The translations under genes were made by a program, and so were the position numbers. DNA of 64,000 nt from Alternaria dauci (lineage: Eukaryota; Ascomycota; Dothideomycetes; Pleosporales; Pleosporaceae): contig NC_091276.1 in assembly GCF_042100115.1 (NCBI RefSeq), forward strand, positions 620,001 to 684,000. The letters run 5' to 3'. Shown here in pieces: positions 11,220 to 21,429 of the stretch. How positions within the stretch are numbered: the first letter of the stretch is position 1; each line of letters opens with the position of its first letter. Below the pieces are notes generated by a model that had not been told where the DNA came from, ran no database searches, and was given only the letters and a program-made list of their open reading frames with translations.

Positions 11220-11547
11220 AATTTACCATCAGGCGAACACCACCATGGACGAGATCAACAAACATCGACTGTGAAGAAAGGCAGCGCAGTAGTTAGCGGT
11301 CGGTATGACTCCAGCAGGATGATTTAGTTCGTCCTCCTTTCGGGAGTAACCTGTTGATCGGCGTACTCCAGCCGTCACTTCAACTTCACTACTGGGTGCC
11401 TTACGATATTGGCTGCGACCTTCCGCACGGAAGACGCCTTAGGCCACCTACACTTGGCTCTTCAGTGGACTGCAGCGACTTTGAGCAAAAGGCTCCACGG
11501 CTGTTTGCCTAAAGATGTCGGGATGTTGATCGCAAGCCTGAGAAACG

Positions 11548-11553
11548 TATAAG
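11548..11553 (+). promoter_or_regulatory. TATA box of the small secreted protein gene
   Basis: TATAAG about 160 bp before the ATG at 11710, followed by a C/T- and A-rich leader. Confidence 0.5.
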
Positions 11554-11709
11554 TATCAGCCTGTTCTTTCTTCAAATGCTCATCATCCAACACAGTCTAC
11601 ATACCTCCAACACATCTTCACCTCACTTCCACTCCAAATACTCCATCTGTGCGTCTCCTCAGGCTGTTTCGCTCTTGCTTCAACTGACCCAGTCTCTCAG
11701 AACTCCAAA

Positions 11710-12138
11710 ATGCAGTTCACTCTCGCCTCCGTCATGGTCATCGCTGCCGCTCTCGCTCCAGCAGTCAGCGCCTTCTCCGTCACCGTAAGTGTTTTACTCA
11801 GACCCTCGATAGCTCTTCTTCTCCCAGCGCGGCCTTTGCTGACTTGATACTCTCATTAGAACTGTGAAACCGGACAGTACAAGAACTACGGCGCAAACGG
11901 CAACAGTGGCTGCAAGGGCTTCGTCACTGGCAACAAGGTTGCATACGACAGCAACAAGGGTCTCACCCTGAGGGTTTTCGGTTCGACCAACTGCCAGGGC
12001 ACTGCTATCAAGGAGATCTGTAAGTATCCACGTATCCAAGCCATGCAGAGATATGCTGACTCTATATCTCCTTTTGCAGCCCAGCAGAACACCTGCATCG
12101 ACGTTGGCTTCAACGGACTGTCCGTCGAGGTCTTCTAG
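11710..12138 (+). CDS. Small secreted cysteine-containing protein (candidate effector)
   Basis: Three exons, 11710-11784, 11860-12019 and 12080-12138, joined by two short introns with GTAAGT donors and TTAG and GCAG acceptors, give 97 residues. The N-terminus MQFTLASVMVIAAALAPAVSA is a textbook signal peptide with an AxA-type cleavage site. The mature part is about 76 residues, rich in Gly and Asn, with four cysteines (NCETG, GCKGF, TNCQG, NTCID) that could form two disulfides. The gene has its own TATA box and stands alone in a gene-poor stretch, as many plant-pathogen effector genes do. I do not recognise the family. A secreted host-interaction or antimicrobial role is inference from size, cysteines and secretion only. 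Confidence 0.85.
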
Positions 12139-13176
12139 ATCGGAAGCAGCGTCTCAATTGGCGAGAAGGAAGAGGAAAATCATGTTATCGGATAAGGGAA
12201 GAAACCTGGAGGCGACGCTATCCAACATAGCCTAGTCGTCCGCCATGTGCCTTAGCTATCCGGAACTGTTATAGAAATAGTCAACAATGAACTTACACAT
12301 TAGTCCCGATTTTCCAATGATGACTTTCGACAGGCGTCCCTGCCTCTTTGTTCTGACGTCCATGGCCTAGCTTTGATGCGGCAAATTCCAACAGACAAAC
12401 AGTGAAACAAGAACTTGCAACAGCTCGTTGTGCGAAAGTGCCAGAAGGTTCTTGGAGTTGCGTGTTACTGATCGAGAGCCCCACAAGCCATGCCACACGA
12501 GCGGCGCGGCTGTTGCGCGAGTGCCTAAACAGACTGGTAGCCGGCTGCCATAACTAGTTATGATGCGTCATCACAATAGCTAGTCGTTTGGTCCTATTCG
12601 AAGCGGTCACGGTAGCCGGTGCATCTGTAGTGTCTTTGATGCCCAATAGGTTAATGGAGACTAGGCGGAGCGGCATCTTGATAGATTTTGTCGTGGCTCG
12701 CAAGCACGTGATGGTCGCATCATTATCGGGCCGATCCAATCGGCTTCTGGGAGAATCTGTGACGCGGGAATAACGCCACCCCTCACATTGCTCAGGGCCA
12801 TTACATTGACCCCATAAACCACCCATCCATCGAATAGCCTAACTCGATCCCCAGGCACCCCCGAGAAGGCCTATCTAGATCTGTGTTTCGCCTAAATCTG
12901 CCGAGGCATCGTTGCCGGGCCTAGCTTGTAGCGTACCGCGATGACGTTGCCATGGATCATTCTCGGACGAGCCTGTGGGGGTCATTGTTCAGCGACAATC
13001 CCATGTAACCGCTTAGAAATGCGAAAAGATCAAGCAATGACGAATCACTTATAGACCGGTGTCGGTCGCGCAGTCGGTTTCTGCATATCCTCGAATACAC
13101 AGTTTACAAACCTCGATCTCACTACTCAAAACATACAACTCTTTTTCTGTTAGATACTCATTCAATTTCAGCAAAT
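12139..13176. other. Intergenic, no gene seen
   Basis: Only short shadow ORFs. The last 100 bp before 13177 are a C/T- and A-rich leader for the oxidoreductase gene. Confidence 0.6.
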
Positions 13177-14526
13177 ATGGCACCACGACGATACGAAGCA
13201 GCGAAGGTAGACCCTGCCCCATTGGGCAAGCCCCTCGACTTCGCATTCTCCAAGAAGACTGCTCAGAACCGATTCCTCAAGGGTGCAATGACCGAACGCC
13301 TGTCATCATGGGATCCCCAAAACCTCGAAGCTCGCGGTGTACCCTCGAAGAACCTGGTCAACGTCTACCGACGATGGGGTGAGGGTGAGTTCGGCGTCAT
13401 CCTTACTGGCAACGTCATGATCGAGTACGACCACCTAGAGGCTGCTGGTAACGCCATCATTCCCCGCGATTCAAAGTACGAGGGTGAGCGATTTGAGATG
13501 TTCAAGGAACTTGCAACCCAGTCTAAGAAGCACGGTTCCTTGATCGTTGCTCAAGTCAGCCACCCTGGTCGTCAGGTACCCGAAAACATTCAGAAGAAGC
13601 CCATCTCCGCATCCGACGTACAATTAGAGGGCAACATCATGGGCCTGACCTTTGCCAAGCCCCGCGCCGCCACCGACGAGGACATCCGGAACGTCATCGA
13701 AGGCTTCGCTCACGCCGCTGAGTACTTAGAGAAGGCTGGATACGACGGTATCCAGCTCCACGGTGCTCACGGCTACCTACTCGCACAGTTCCTCGCTCCA
13801 TCAACTAACAAGCGCACTGATAAGTACGGCGGATCTCTCGAGAACCGCGCCCGTATCATCACCGAGATCGGCCAGGAAATACGCAAGCGCACATCATCCA
13901 ACTTCGTGCTCGGCATCAAGCTCAACTCGGTTGAGTTCCAAGACAAGGGTTTCAGCACGGAGGAGGCTGCGACCTTGTGCAAGTTGCTAGAGGACAACAG
14001 CTTTGACTTTGTCGAGCTGTCCGGAGGTACATACGAGCAGCTTGCTTTCGGTCACAAACGTGAATCGACTAAGAAGCGAGAAGCCTTCTTCCTCGACTTC
14101 GCCGAGAAGATCACACCATCGCTCTCCAAGACCAAGACTTACGTTACTGGCGGCTTCAAGAGTGCTGCTGCCATGGTGGACGCGTTGAGCGCTGTCGATG
14201 GTGTCGGACTTGCTCGCCCGGTGTGCTTAGAGCCTGAGCTGCCTCGCCAGATCATCAACGGGGAGGTCCATGCTGCGATTGATCAACTGACAGACGACAA
14301 CGACTTTGGTATGACCAACGTCGCGGCTGGCACGCAGATCAGGCAGTTGGGCAAGGACCAGCAGCCTATTGACCTGAGTGACGAGAAGAACTTTGAGGCG
14401 TTCAAGAAGGACATGGGTACTTGGGCCCAAGGTTTGTCGGAGGATAAGACCGGTAGCAAGTATGGATTCGTCGACATCGAGAGCGTTCAGGCCACCCCTT
14501 ACGCCTCCGCTGCATCTACCCCATAA
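13177..14526 (+). CDS. NADH:flavin oxidoreductase, Old Yellow Enzyme family
   Basis: An intronless 449-residue frame. The whole protein matches the FMN-binding TIM barrel of the Old Yellow Enzyme family: an N-terminal KNRFLKGAMTE-like segment, SHPGRQ near 128-133, the LHGAHGYLLAQFLAP block with the substrate-binding His pair at about 195 and 198, and TNKRTDKYGGSLENR after it. VTGGF and GVGLARP mark the phosphate-binding end of the barrel. Such enzymes use FMN and NAD(P)H to reduce activated double bonds. The real substrate is unknown. There is no signal peptide, so a cytosolic location is likely. The C-terminus extends roughly 70 residues past the barrel, which is common in fungal members. 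It converges on the lectin-like gene at 14656. Confidence 0.93.
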   Translation: MAPRRYEAAKVDPAPLGKPLDFAFSKKTAQNRFLKGAMTERLSSWDPQNLEARGVPSKNLVNVYRRWGEGEFGVILTGNVMIEYDHLEAAGNAIIPRDSKYEGERFEMFKELATQSKKHGSLIVAQVSHPGRQVPENIQKKPISASDVQLEGNIMGLTFAKPRAATDEDIRNVIEGFAHAAEYLEKAGYDGIQLHGAHGYLLAQFLAPSTNKRTDKYGGSLENRARIITEIGQEIRKRTSSNFVLGIKLNSVEFQDKGFSTEEAATLCKLLEDNSFDFVELSGGTYEQLAFGHKRESTKKREAFFLDFAEKITPSLSKTKTYVTGGFKSAAAMVDALSAVDGVGLARPVCLEPELPRQIINGEVHAAIDQLTDDNDFGMTNVAAGTQIRQLGKDQQPIDLSDEKNFEAFKKDMGTWAQGLSEDKTGSKYGFVDIESVQATPYASAASTP

Positions 14527-14655
14527 AGGTAAGATGCATCAATAATGTGTAAATAAATAGAAGAAGTAGAAATGAAGTGAACGATCAAAACCAACCCGTT
14601 CTAGTATCCATTGCGTGCCAAAACCTCAAGTCTACTACTAACAGTACATGCAAAA

Positions 14656-15249
14656 CTACATTACATACATCAGCTCCGGCGTAACAGGTCTATCATAATA
14701 CTCCTCCTCGCTTATCTCCCTGATAACCTCAATCCTCCACCTCTGCGTTTTCCTCCCCTCATCCTTCTCCCTCACCACAACCTCCCTCCCATCCTCCCTC
14801 TCGCCAACATCCAAAACTTTCAACACGCCACTCGCTCCATTCCCAATCCACCACGTCCCATCGTCCCACTGTCCGACCCTCCAGTCCAGCGCCTCCACTG
14901 TATCAGTAGCGTCCGCCCGCCTCAACACCGCTTTCGACGTGTCGTCTGTGTAGACGTCGAGTTGCCGGTTTGGTCCTAGCCACCATGTGCGGAGACGGTA
15001 GGTGTTGGGGGTAATGGGCGTATCTACTGGTGCCTCGCTGGCCTGGGGAGGCCGATGAGAGGTACCTGATGGGGTAAAGGACCAGAATTGGCCAGAGTAG
15101 TAGCCTTCGCGGGTGAGTTTGAGATGACCGGCACTGTTTTGTGTGCCGGCTTCGTTTATGACGTCGAGGGTGGGATTGGAGGGGTTGGAGGTGTTTGTTA
15201 TGCGGTGAAAGTGGTATGGGGAGATGGTTGGTTGCGATGAGGTTGTCAT
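14656..15249 (-). CDS. Beta-trefoil / ricin-B-like protein
   Basis: An intronless 197-residue protein without a signal peptide. It contains repeated Q/D-x-W type signatures (GQFWSF, ALDWRV, QRWRIE) separated by about 45-70 residues, and strand-rich segments such as YRLRTWWLGPNRQLDVY, which suggest a beta-trefoil of the ricin-B lectin type. The Tyr- and Glu-rich C-terminus is not recognised. It may bind carbohydrate inside the cell, but this is inference from fold alone. No catalytic toxin domain is present. It ends 130 bp from the convergent oxidoreductase gene. Confidence 0.75.
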   Translation of the reverse strand: MTTSSQPTISPYHFHRITNTSNPSNPTLDVINEAGTQNSAGHLKLTREGYYSGQFWSFTPSGTSHRPPQASEAPVDTPITPNTYRLRTWWLGPNRQLDVYTDDTSKAVLRRADATDTVEALDWRVGQWDDGTWWIGNGASGVLKVLDVGEREDGREVVVREKDEGRKTQRWRIEVIREISEEEYYDRPVTPELMYVM

Positions 15250-15925
15250 TCTGGATGGTGGTGGGAGATGGTGATGCGAAAACTAGTTGGGGAAGATTCT
15301 GGAGAAAATGAGGATGTTTGAAGCATCGTGAGTTTTGTACTTCAAGCATGATGGTAATTGACATTTTGTTGAGTGAACTTGGAACTTTCAGCTGGCCACT
15401 GACTTAACAGATTGTATCTGTCGTCCTGTGGCGTTTAGCACGAGACATACAAGACGCATAGAGCATTGTCCTATCAAAGATTTACGAATGGGCCAAGGAC
15501 ACGATCGATTGGAGGTGCTAGATGCACTTTTCAGGCAGCCAGGAACACGATCAGGGGAGTGCGTCGATCACTTGACCAGCTGACAGTCAGCCGCTAGGCG
15601 AAGTCCTCACAAGTGTCCCAATTCCGGCGGTTTATGAGTTTTGTTGGGACATGTGGTGATGTTCGTGACCTGAAAGCGTATTCGTTGAGGCCGCGATGGA
15701 TTGAAACAACGAGGGAGAAGAGAATAGAAGTTGGGTGAGAAGACATGGGTGACGTCATGTTCGACCATTGGGGATAAGCCTAGTCATGGCACAGGATGTC
15801 AAGAATAATTGCCAAAGCCTGATCATGAAGACAAATAGCTTCTTCCACAGGTACTGCAATACCACTATAGTTGGTAGGTTGGCATAAATGATTTTAAAAG
15901 AAACAGTCGTGCGGTTTCCTTATGA
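15250..15925. other. Intergenic, no gene seen
   Basis: Upstream region of the lectin-like gene. No recognisable coding frame or repeat. Confidence 0.6.
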
Positions 15926-16105
15926 TTATCTCTCGTTGCAATCCGAGTAGTCGTCTGTTTCATCTTCATTCCTCCCGTTGTACTTAGCCCTCCTTGGCTC
16001 CTTCTTCAATTCATCCCCCATCTCTTTGCTATGATGGCGGAGGTAAAATTTTCCATCCCTATAACTCCCACAGCCTTGTGGTCCCCTGTGTCCGAAATAC
16101 ACCAT
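15926..16105 (-). CDS. Candidate 59-residue ORF, unassigned
   Basis: ATG at 16105 opens a frame of 59 residues with a strongly charged C-terminus (many Lys, Arg, Asp, Glu) and a YRDGKFYLRHH segment, ending at 15926. Composition looks protein-like, but the start context is poor, another frame across the same DNA is also open, and no family is recognised. It could be an exon of a larger gene or chance. Confidence 0.28.
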   Translation of the reverse strand: MVYFGHRGPQGCGSYRDGKFYLRHHSKEMGDELKKEPRRAKYNGRNEDETDDYSDCNER

Positions 16106-16304
16106 GCGAAGTCGATATAGGACAAGGGTGGTATGTAATCAATATACAATGAACAAGTTCAGTCGAAAGATTGGTGAGAGAACATGATTCCTGGTATTGA
16201 CTCGTGCATGTCGCTCAGGATAGTATGGTGAAGAATGAATTCTCGTGAGAAATGGTATCTAGTTTGCGATTCGAAAGCGTGGTAAGGGCATCGAGGTCGA
16301 TTAG

Positions 16305-17604
16305 CTATGCGCTGTATGAGCTGATGAAGTACTGAGTGAATGTCAGCGTGGTGGATGAGAGTGGGGGGCATGTAACGTACCGTCAAAACCGACTCTTCCT
16401 CGCCATTGTCGTTAGGCAAGTACACATAAAGAATGAGTGCGTGCTCGTGACAGAAGCCTTTGCAATATCAGCATGCGAGTAGAGGTGGGCTCTGTGAAAC
16501 TTACAAGCAATGACCCGTCCGCCCAACCTGCCCACACTCATGACCTTGCCCCAATCGCGCCCATCAATCCTCACTGTGGCCCATCCCTCTTCGCTACGCC
16601 CGTCAGCCGACCCGAGCTGCTTCATACGCGTGCTCGGGTGTTCAGCAACGCCATCCTCGCCACCAGCGACATGGCCAGGGTCTAGTTCTGGGTTGTTGAG
16701 ATCGGTCCAGATGGAAGATATCTTCATGGCGTCAGATCTGATGCTGATTTTGAGACATCCATGCATATTTGCCGAGACCTCTAGGCGGGTTCTCGCCGCG
16801 GTCGTCGCACTGCTTGCCTTGGTGGTGTCTGCCAGTGCTAGTTTGGTGAACCTGTCGCTGATACTTTTCAGCTGCATCAAGGGGGGCAGTATGATGTGCA
16901 CGTCCGGCTCCCTACAGACGGGCTCGTGCAGGTGCGCTACTATATCCGGAGCAAGCACTCGTATAGGTATCTCCTGTGTGACGATGGTCTCGCGGTTCCC
17001 TCCCCCGAATTCGTTCTCGAAGGCGGCATCGAAGCCGTCGTCATCACCGTAGTCTTCGTCGTCATCGTCGTCATTGTTCGAAGCAGTAGGGAAGGCGCTA
17101 TACGTGGTCGAGGACGCGGTAGTGGTGATGGTAAGGGCGAGCACGGGCAGGTTGTCCTTCTTGGTGAGGCGTATCTGGGCCGACGTGGCATTGAGCGCCG
17201 ACTTTAGGGCGCGATTCAGCGACGCGAGGGGGACTTCGAGGTTGATGACATTGTCTGCAGCCGACTGCACGCTGATGCTCTCAAAGATGGAGTCCTGTGC
17301 GGCGCATTAGCCTCCACACACGGCCAAGACGAGACGATGTGCTTACAATTGAGAGAACACTGCATCTGGTTAGAAGGAGCGACACCAAGATACGAAGCGT
17401 CTACTCACGCCCATACTTGTGTGCCCTGCTCTGGTATGATGGTGAAGCATATTTGCTGCTCGCTGAGCTTCACCCACGCGAGCGGACCGAGCGAATTGAG
17501 CGACGCTGTGAGCTCTGGCCCGTGTTAGCTGCCGTCTCGAGTACGTGTCACGTGTACCTGCTCGTAAAGGTCGTAGTGTTCTGTATTGACGCCTTGAAGC
17601 GCAT
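16305..17604 (-). CDS. HUS1: Checkpoint clamp protein HUS1
   Basis: Six exons: 17562-17604, 17409-17514, 17347-17359, 16505-17294, 16381-16457 and 16305-16331, giving 351 residues. The N-terminus MRFKASIQN, then WVKLSEQQICFTIIPEQGTQVWA, NVINLEVPLASLNRALKSA and QIRLTKKDNLP are typical of fungal HUS1. The C-terminus reads LILYVYLPND and then TYFISSYSA. HUS1 is the third subunit of the PCNA-like RAD9-RAD1-HUS1 ring that signals DNA damage in the nucleus. An acidic DDDDDEDYGDDD loop sits about a third of the way in. Exon 3 is only 13 nt. The first intron fits the frame only as GC-AG (donor GCAGGT at 17561, branch CTAAC, acceptor CCAG). An ACGCGT MluI box lies 40 bp upstream. A 47-nt spacing of most introns supports the model. 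Confidence 0.9.
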
Positions 17605-17643
17605 CTTTGCGTCGTCGTCGCACAATGCAAGCGGGACGTCGCG

Positions 17644-17649
17644 ACGCGT
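17644..17649. promoter_or_regulatory. MluI cell-cycle box upstream of HUS1
   Basis: ACGCGT 40 bp before the HUS1 ATG. This is the MBF (Swi6/Mbp1-type) binding core known in yeasts to drive G1/S expression of replication and repair genes. The fungal role here is inferred. Confidence 0.45.
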
Positions 17650-17890
17650 CGTGAGATGTGGAGGGGAAAGCCGCCGAGGCGAACGTCATCGCTGCGCTTC
17701 ACCAACGCCATCACCATCATCACTTCTTCTTCTTCTTCTATCATTATCATCGCGGAACCAAAATTTCATGTCACGTGCATTGTCCCGAGACTGGAAACAT
17801 AGTACGCACATGGCATATCCTCAACCGGTCTATTCGCAACTATATACGGCGATACAGCAAGTCTCGTCCATCCCTCGGCCATAGCCTCCT

Positions 17891-18656
17891 CTAAACCGTC
17901 TGTCTCTGCACCGAAATACCAGTATTTGAAATTGTCGTCTTCGAATACATCTAGTCAAATATTAGCCGAGGCACGCGAAACTTCACACACAACTAACCTG
18001 TCCACTGGTTCCTTGTATCTCATATCTTCCTGCGCCTGAAATCGGAACGTTTACGCCCTTCTTGGTCGTCGCAGTCACCGCAGTGAATGATATCGTCCCG
18101 AAGTTTGGGGTGGCCACCAGCTGACCTGGAATTACTTGATATGCCTGGACGAACCAGTCTGCTGCAAACGCAGTCAAAGCGGATGGGTCCACGCCGGCAG
18201 GGGCTGCGAGCGTCTGCGTCGTCCTTTTGTTCTGTGTCTTGTTCTCGATGGTCACGGTACCCCCAGCAGTAGCCACATTGACAGTCACAGTGATCGAGTT
18301 CCCGTTTGCGACAGGAACAGACGACGTAGTGTCCGTCACTGGACCGGGAAAGTACGCAGAGAAGCTCTTCAGGGTGCTGTTATAAACAATACCACCGCCG
18401 AGAACGTTGTCCTGGTCAAGTGTGTCACCAATGCCCACCCAGATTGAGAGCCGATTGGAGCCCGACAGGTTCGGCACTGTAAACTGTACACGCAGTTGGT
18501 ATACATCTCACACGCACCATGGAAGTAACTCACAGTCCCTGTTACGGTGGCAAACGAGTCGCCTGCTGGTGCTTTGAGCACAGCACCACCTCGGTTCAAG
18601 TCAAAGGCGGCAGATGCGGCCGACACGCAGCACGCCAGGAGAGTAGCAGTTCTCAT
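17891..18656 (-). CDS. Secreted G1-peptidase-like (scytalidoglutamic fold) protein, probably inactive
   Basis: Three exons, 18534-18656, 17998-18483 and 17891-17950, give 222 residues. A signal peptide (MRTATLLACCVSAASA) is followed at once by the mature domain, RGGAVLKAPAGDSFATVTGTFTVP, with no long propeptide. WVGIGD, ITVTVNV, TVTIENKT, ADWFVQ and TPNFGTISFT follow the order of the G1 (aspergilloglutamic) peptidase beta-sandwich. In active members the catalytic pair is a Gln in the AILQTG region and a Glu in AEWIVE. Here the corresponding places read VLGGG (about 68-72) and ADWFVQ with Gln154, so hydrolysis is doubtful. The last intron uses a GTTAGT donor. Its acceptor gives a 19-residue tail ending TISNTGISVQRQTV. 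Another frame beyond that acceptor is open for 60 codons, so the C-terminus is less certain. Confidence 0.8.
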
Positions 18657-19810
18657 GGCTGACTTAGGGCTGTCCAGTAAGAAGAGAAAATGCCGTGTAA
18701 CAAGACGTCCAATGAGAAAGAGATGGGAAGGCTTCTGAAGTCGAACAACAGAACCAGTCGGTGTTCCAGAAGGATATTTGAAATTCCAGAGGCTCTGGTT
18801 GACAGCACCACATGGACTATATTGCTTTCAAGGAAGCGTACCCGGTTGATCAAGCCTCACACTTTGCGATCCGATTAATTCTACCCAAACAGCCTGTTCT
18901 TGTCTCGTGCCGTTCGCCCAAACCATGCAACTACGTTCCTTTCTCGTCATTCACTCTCCTCAGCTGGGCATCCTGTAATGGTCCAATGAGCATGCGAAAA
19001 TCATTCATAGCGTGCCAAGGGTTCCTTGCGAGTGGGATGCATTTATGAGGTACGGGGCCTGGTCAATTAAAAGAATTGAGGATACTAGTACCCCACAACT
19101 TGGCGCGGCGGCAAATGGGATTGTCTCAACGTCCGCGAACATCATCTAGCCAAAATTCGAAAGGACCAGTCACAGCTTCTGTATCACGTGGGGTGTCATT
19201 GTAGAAGTGGGGCGTTACACGTTCCGCTGCCCATTGATGTAACTGCCGACGAGATGTCAAGACTCGCGATATTCGACAAATTTCGGAGAGCAATATCACT
19301 GGAGCTTTTCGGGCTTGAGGGAGGGTCATTTCCAATCACAGCAATAATGTTGCTGACTGAATGCGTCACACTCACCATCGTAATGAGACCGTTTCAACTG
19401 CTCCAACCGATCCCGGTGTCCACGTAATGTCACCAAAAGTACCATGAAGGGCATGGCTGCCCGATTTGATAGGACAAGTCAACATGAGTGGATGATGAGC
19501 AACCAGGAGTGGCAACTGAGAGACGTTGATGTGCGTCAAACCCACCCATGCGATGCCAACATGCACCCGCCTCCATATCAAGGACCCAGAATTGCCCTAG
19601 CTTCATCCCAACACGAGATATCGCTCATTGCGACTTCTACCAAGACCGGATCATGCCTTTGCGACACAGCATACCCGCTCGGCATTACCATCCCTGATCC
19701 CGGTGATATCGTATGCATATCTCACACGGTTGTATAAGACGTTCTGTACTCTGGACGCAATCATACTACCAATTCACTATCTTCCCTTACACATCACCAC
19801 TCTCTTCAGC
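18657..19810. other. Divergent intergenic region with TATA box
   Basis: Separates the G1-like gene (minus) from the DUF1996 gene (plus). TATAAG at 19733-19738 lies about 75 bp before the DUF1996 ATG. Otherwise nothing recognisable. Confidence 0.55.
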
Positions 19811-21112
19811 ATGAAGGCATTCACTGCGACCGCTCTCGCGCTTGTCGCACCCGCGACTGCGCTACTGCGCTTCCCATGCGCTCAGCTAGTCATCGACAGG
19901 TTGGATCCGCTGGTCACTCCTGGCCAGGCTCCATCCCCTCACTTGCATCAAATCCTCGGAGGCAACTCCTTCAATGTTACCATGGACCCGGAAAAGGACA
20001 TGCCTGGAGAATCAACATGCACATCCTGCCAGTTCAGCGAGGACTTTTCCGTAAGTAGCACTACTCGCATCTCGACAAGCCCAGCCCAAACTAATGAGCG
20101 TCCAGAACTACTGGACCGCCGTGCTGTACTTCAAAGCCCGAAACGGTACATACAAGCGCGTCCCTCAAATTCCAAACTCTGGCTTCAACGGCGTCAACGG
20201 AGGCATGACGGTATATTACATGCAAGACGGTCTCTACAACTTCCAGCAGACGTCCAAAGTCCAGGCCTTCCAGCCGGGCTTCCGCATGTTCATCGGCGAC
20301 GTGAATGCGCGTACCAAAGAAGAAGCCGAACGCTTCCGTCAACTGACATTTACTTGTCTCAACGACATCAACACGCGGGATCCGCAGACCCTGGATTTCC
20401 CTACTCAACCGTGCAAGACGGGCATCATGACTGCAGTTCGCTTTCCTACGTACGTCGCTTCCCCGTCTATCTGTTCACTGGGTACGATCTTGTTAACACG
20501 ATACCTAGCTGCTGGGACGGAGTAAACCTCGATTCTCCAGACCACATGGCACATATGAGTTACCCTGAGTTCGGATCTTTTGAATCTGGCGGCCCTTGCC
20601 CTGCCAGTCATCCCGTGCGCATGGGTCAGCTCTTCTACGAAGTCATCTGGGTAAGAAGTGCCCATAGCTGAACTACATGTGGAACATACACTGACTTTGT
20701 ATGCTTGACCTTGTAGGACACAAGCAAGTTTAACAACAAGGCTGATTGGCCCGAGGATGGTAGTCAACCGTTCGTCTGGAGTTTCGGCGATGGGTAAGCA
20801 CTCCTTCTCCCTCTTGCTTCGTACTTGTTACAGTGTATGCGACGAGATGCGGTCGCTAATGTTGGACGTTTGTGTAATAGAACGGGCTACGCGAACCACG
20901 GCGATTACCTATTCGGCTGGCAAGGCGACGCACTCCAACGAGCTCTAGACTCGCCTTGCTACCAGAACTGTCCTACGCTCAAGACGCAGAATGCCGCTGC
21001 GATGAACAAGTGCACCGTTCCGCGCGTTGTGAGGGAAGACATCGATGGATGGGTCAGTGAGCTACCTGGTGGCCACCAGGCGCAATATGTCAAGAAACGG
21101 TGGGCCGAGTAG
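19811..21112 (+). CDS. Secreted DUF1996-domain protein
   Basis: Five exons, 19811-20050, 20106-20449, 20509-20650, 20717-20793 and 20881-21112, give 344 residues. A signal peptide (MKAFTATALALVAPATA) is followed by the DUF1996 core: RLDPLVTPGQAPSPHLHQILGGN, CTSCQFSEDFSNYWTAVLYFKARNG-type segments, GGMTVYYMQDG, CWDGVNLDSPDHMAHMSYP, CPASHPVRMGQLFYEVIW, and TGYANHGDYLFGWQGDALQRALD near the end. The many cysteines and histidines of the family are kept. Function is unknown; members are secreted or wall-associated proteins common in Dothideomycetes. All four introns have canonical ends. Intron 1 begins GTAAGTAGCACT and ends GTCCAG, which resembles the intron inside the tRNA-Arg gene at 26740-26793. 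Confidence 0.92.
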
Positions 21113-21429
21113 ACTCAATACTCGTTTGTGAAGTTAACAACACCGAGAGATATTAGATGAGAGTTAGGAAACTATGACTATTGACTATGACTGTAGTAGC
21201 TATCTGAGTTTGTAGAAACGATGGATGCAAGATGCGCGCTTTTCGCGTCTTGTCTTTGCTAGTAAAACATGAAATGGTGTGTTGCAACACAAAGCCTGTG
21301 ACAATGATGGTGGTATATGACTCCGGCCGAAAAAAAAAATGTTAACGCCGCGAGTTGAGACGCAAGACGGTTTTCAAGAAAAATAATCGCTGTCGGTGAC
21401 AAAGGAAAATTCGGAGATGGAGAGACATC

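Larger units (their letters stand above)
9735..11547. other. Gene-poor stretch with decayed repeats
   Basis: No intact gene. A plus-strand frame around 10318-10420 reads LNRDIAWA followed by CFVDLKI, faintly like the HRDIS and LIDxDLA motifs of fungal FunK1 kinases. A related 49-bp sequence recurs at 11171-11219. These may be remnants of duplicated kinase-like DNA, but the match is weak. Confidence 0.35.

Noticed and set aside
17604..18000. 60-codon open frame downstream of the G1-like gene (VFEDDNFKYWYFGAE...) as its C-terminus
   Set aside because: Would need a weak GTTGTG donor; the GTTAGT donor in phase 0 gives a tail resembling the G1 family end. Kept only as an alternative.
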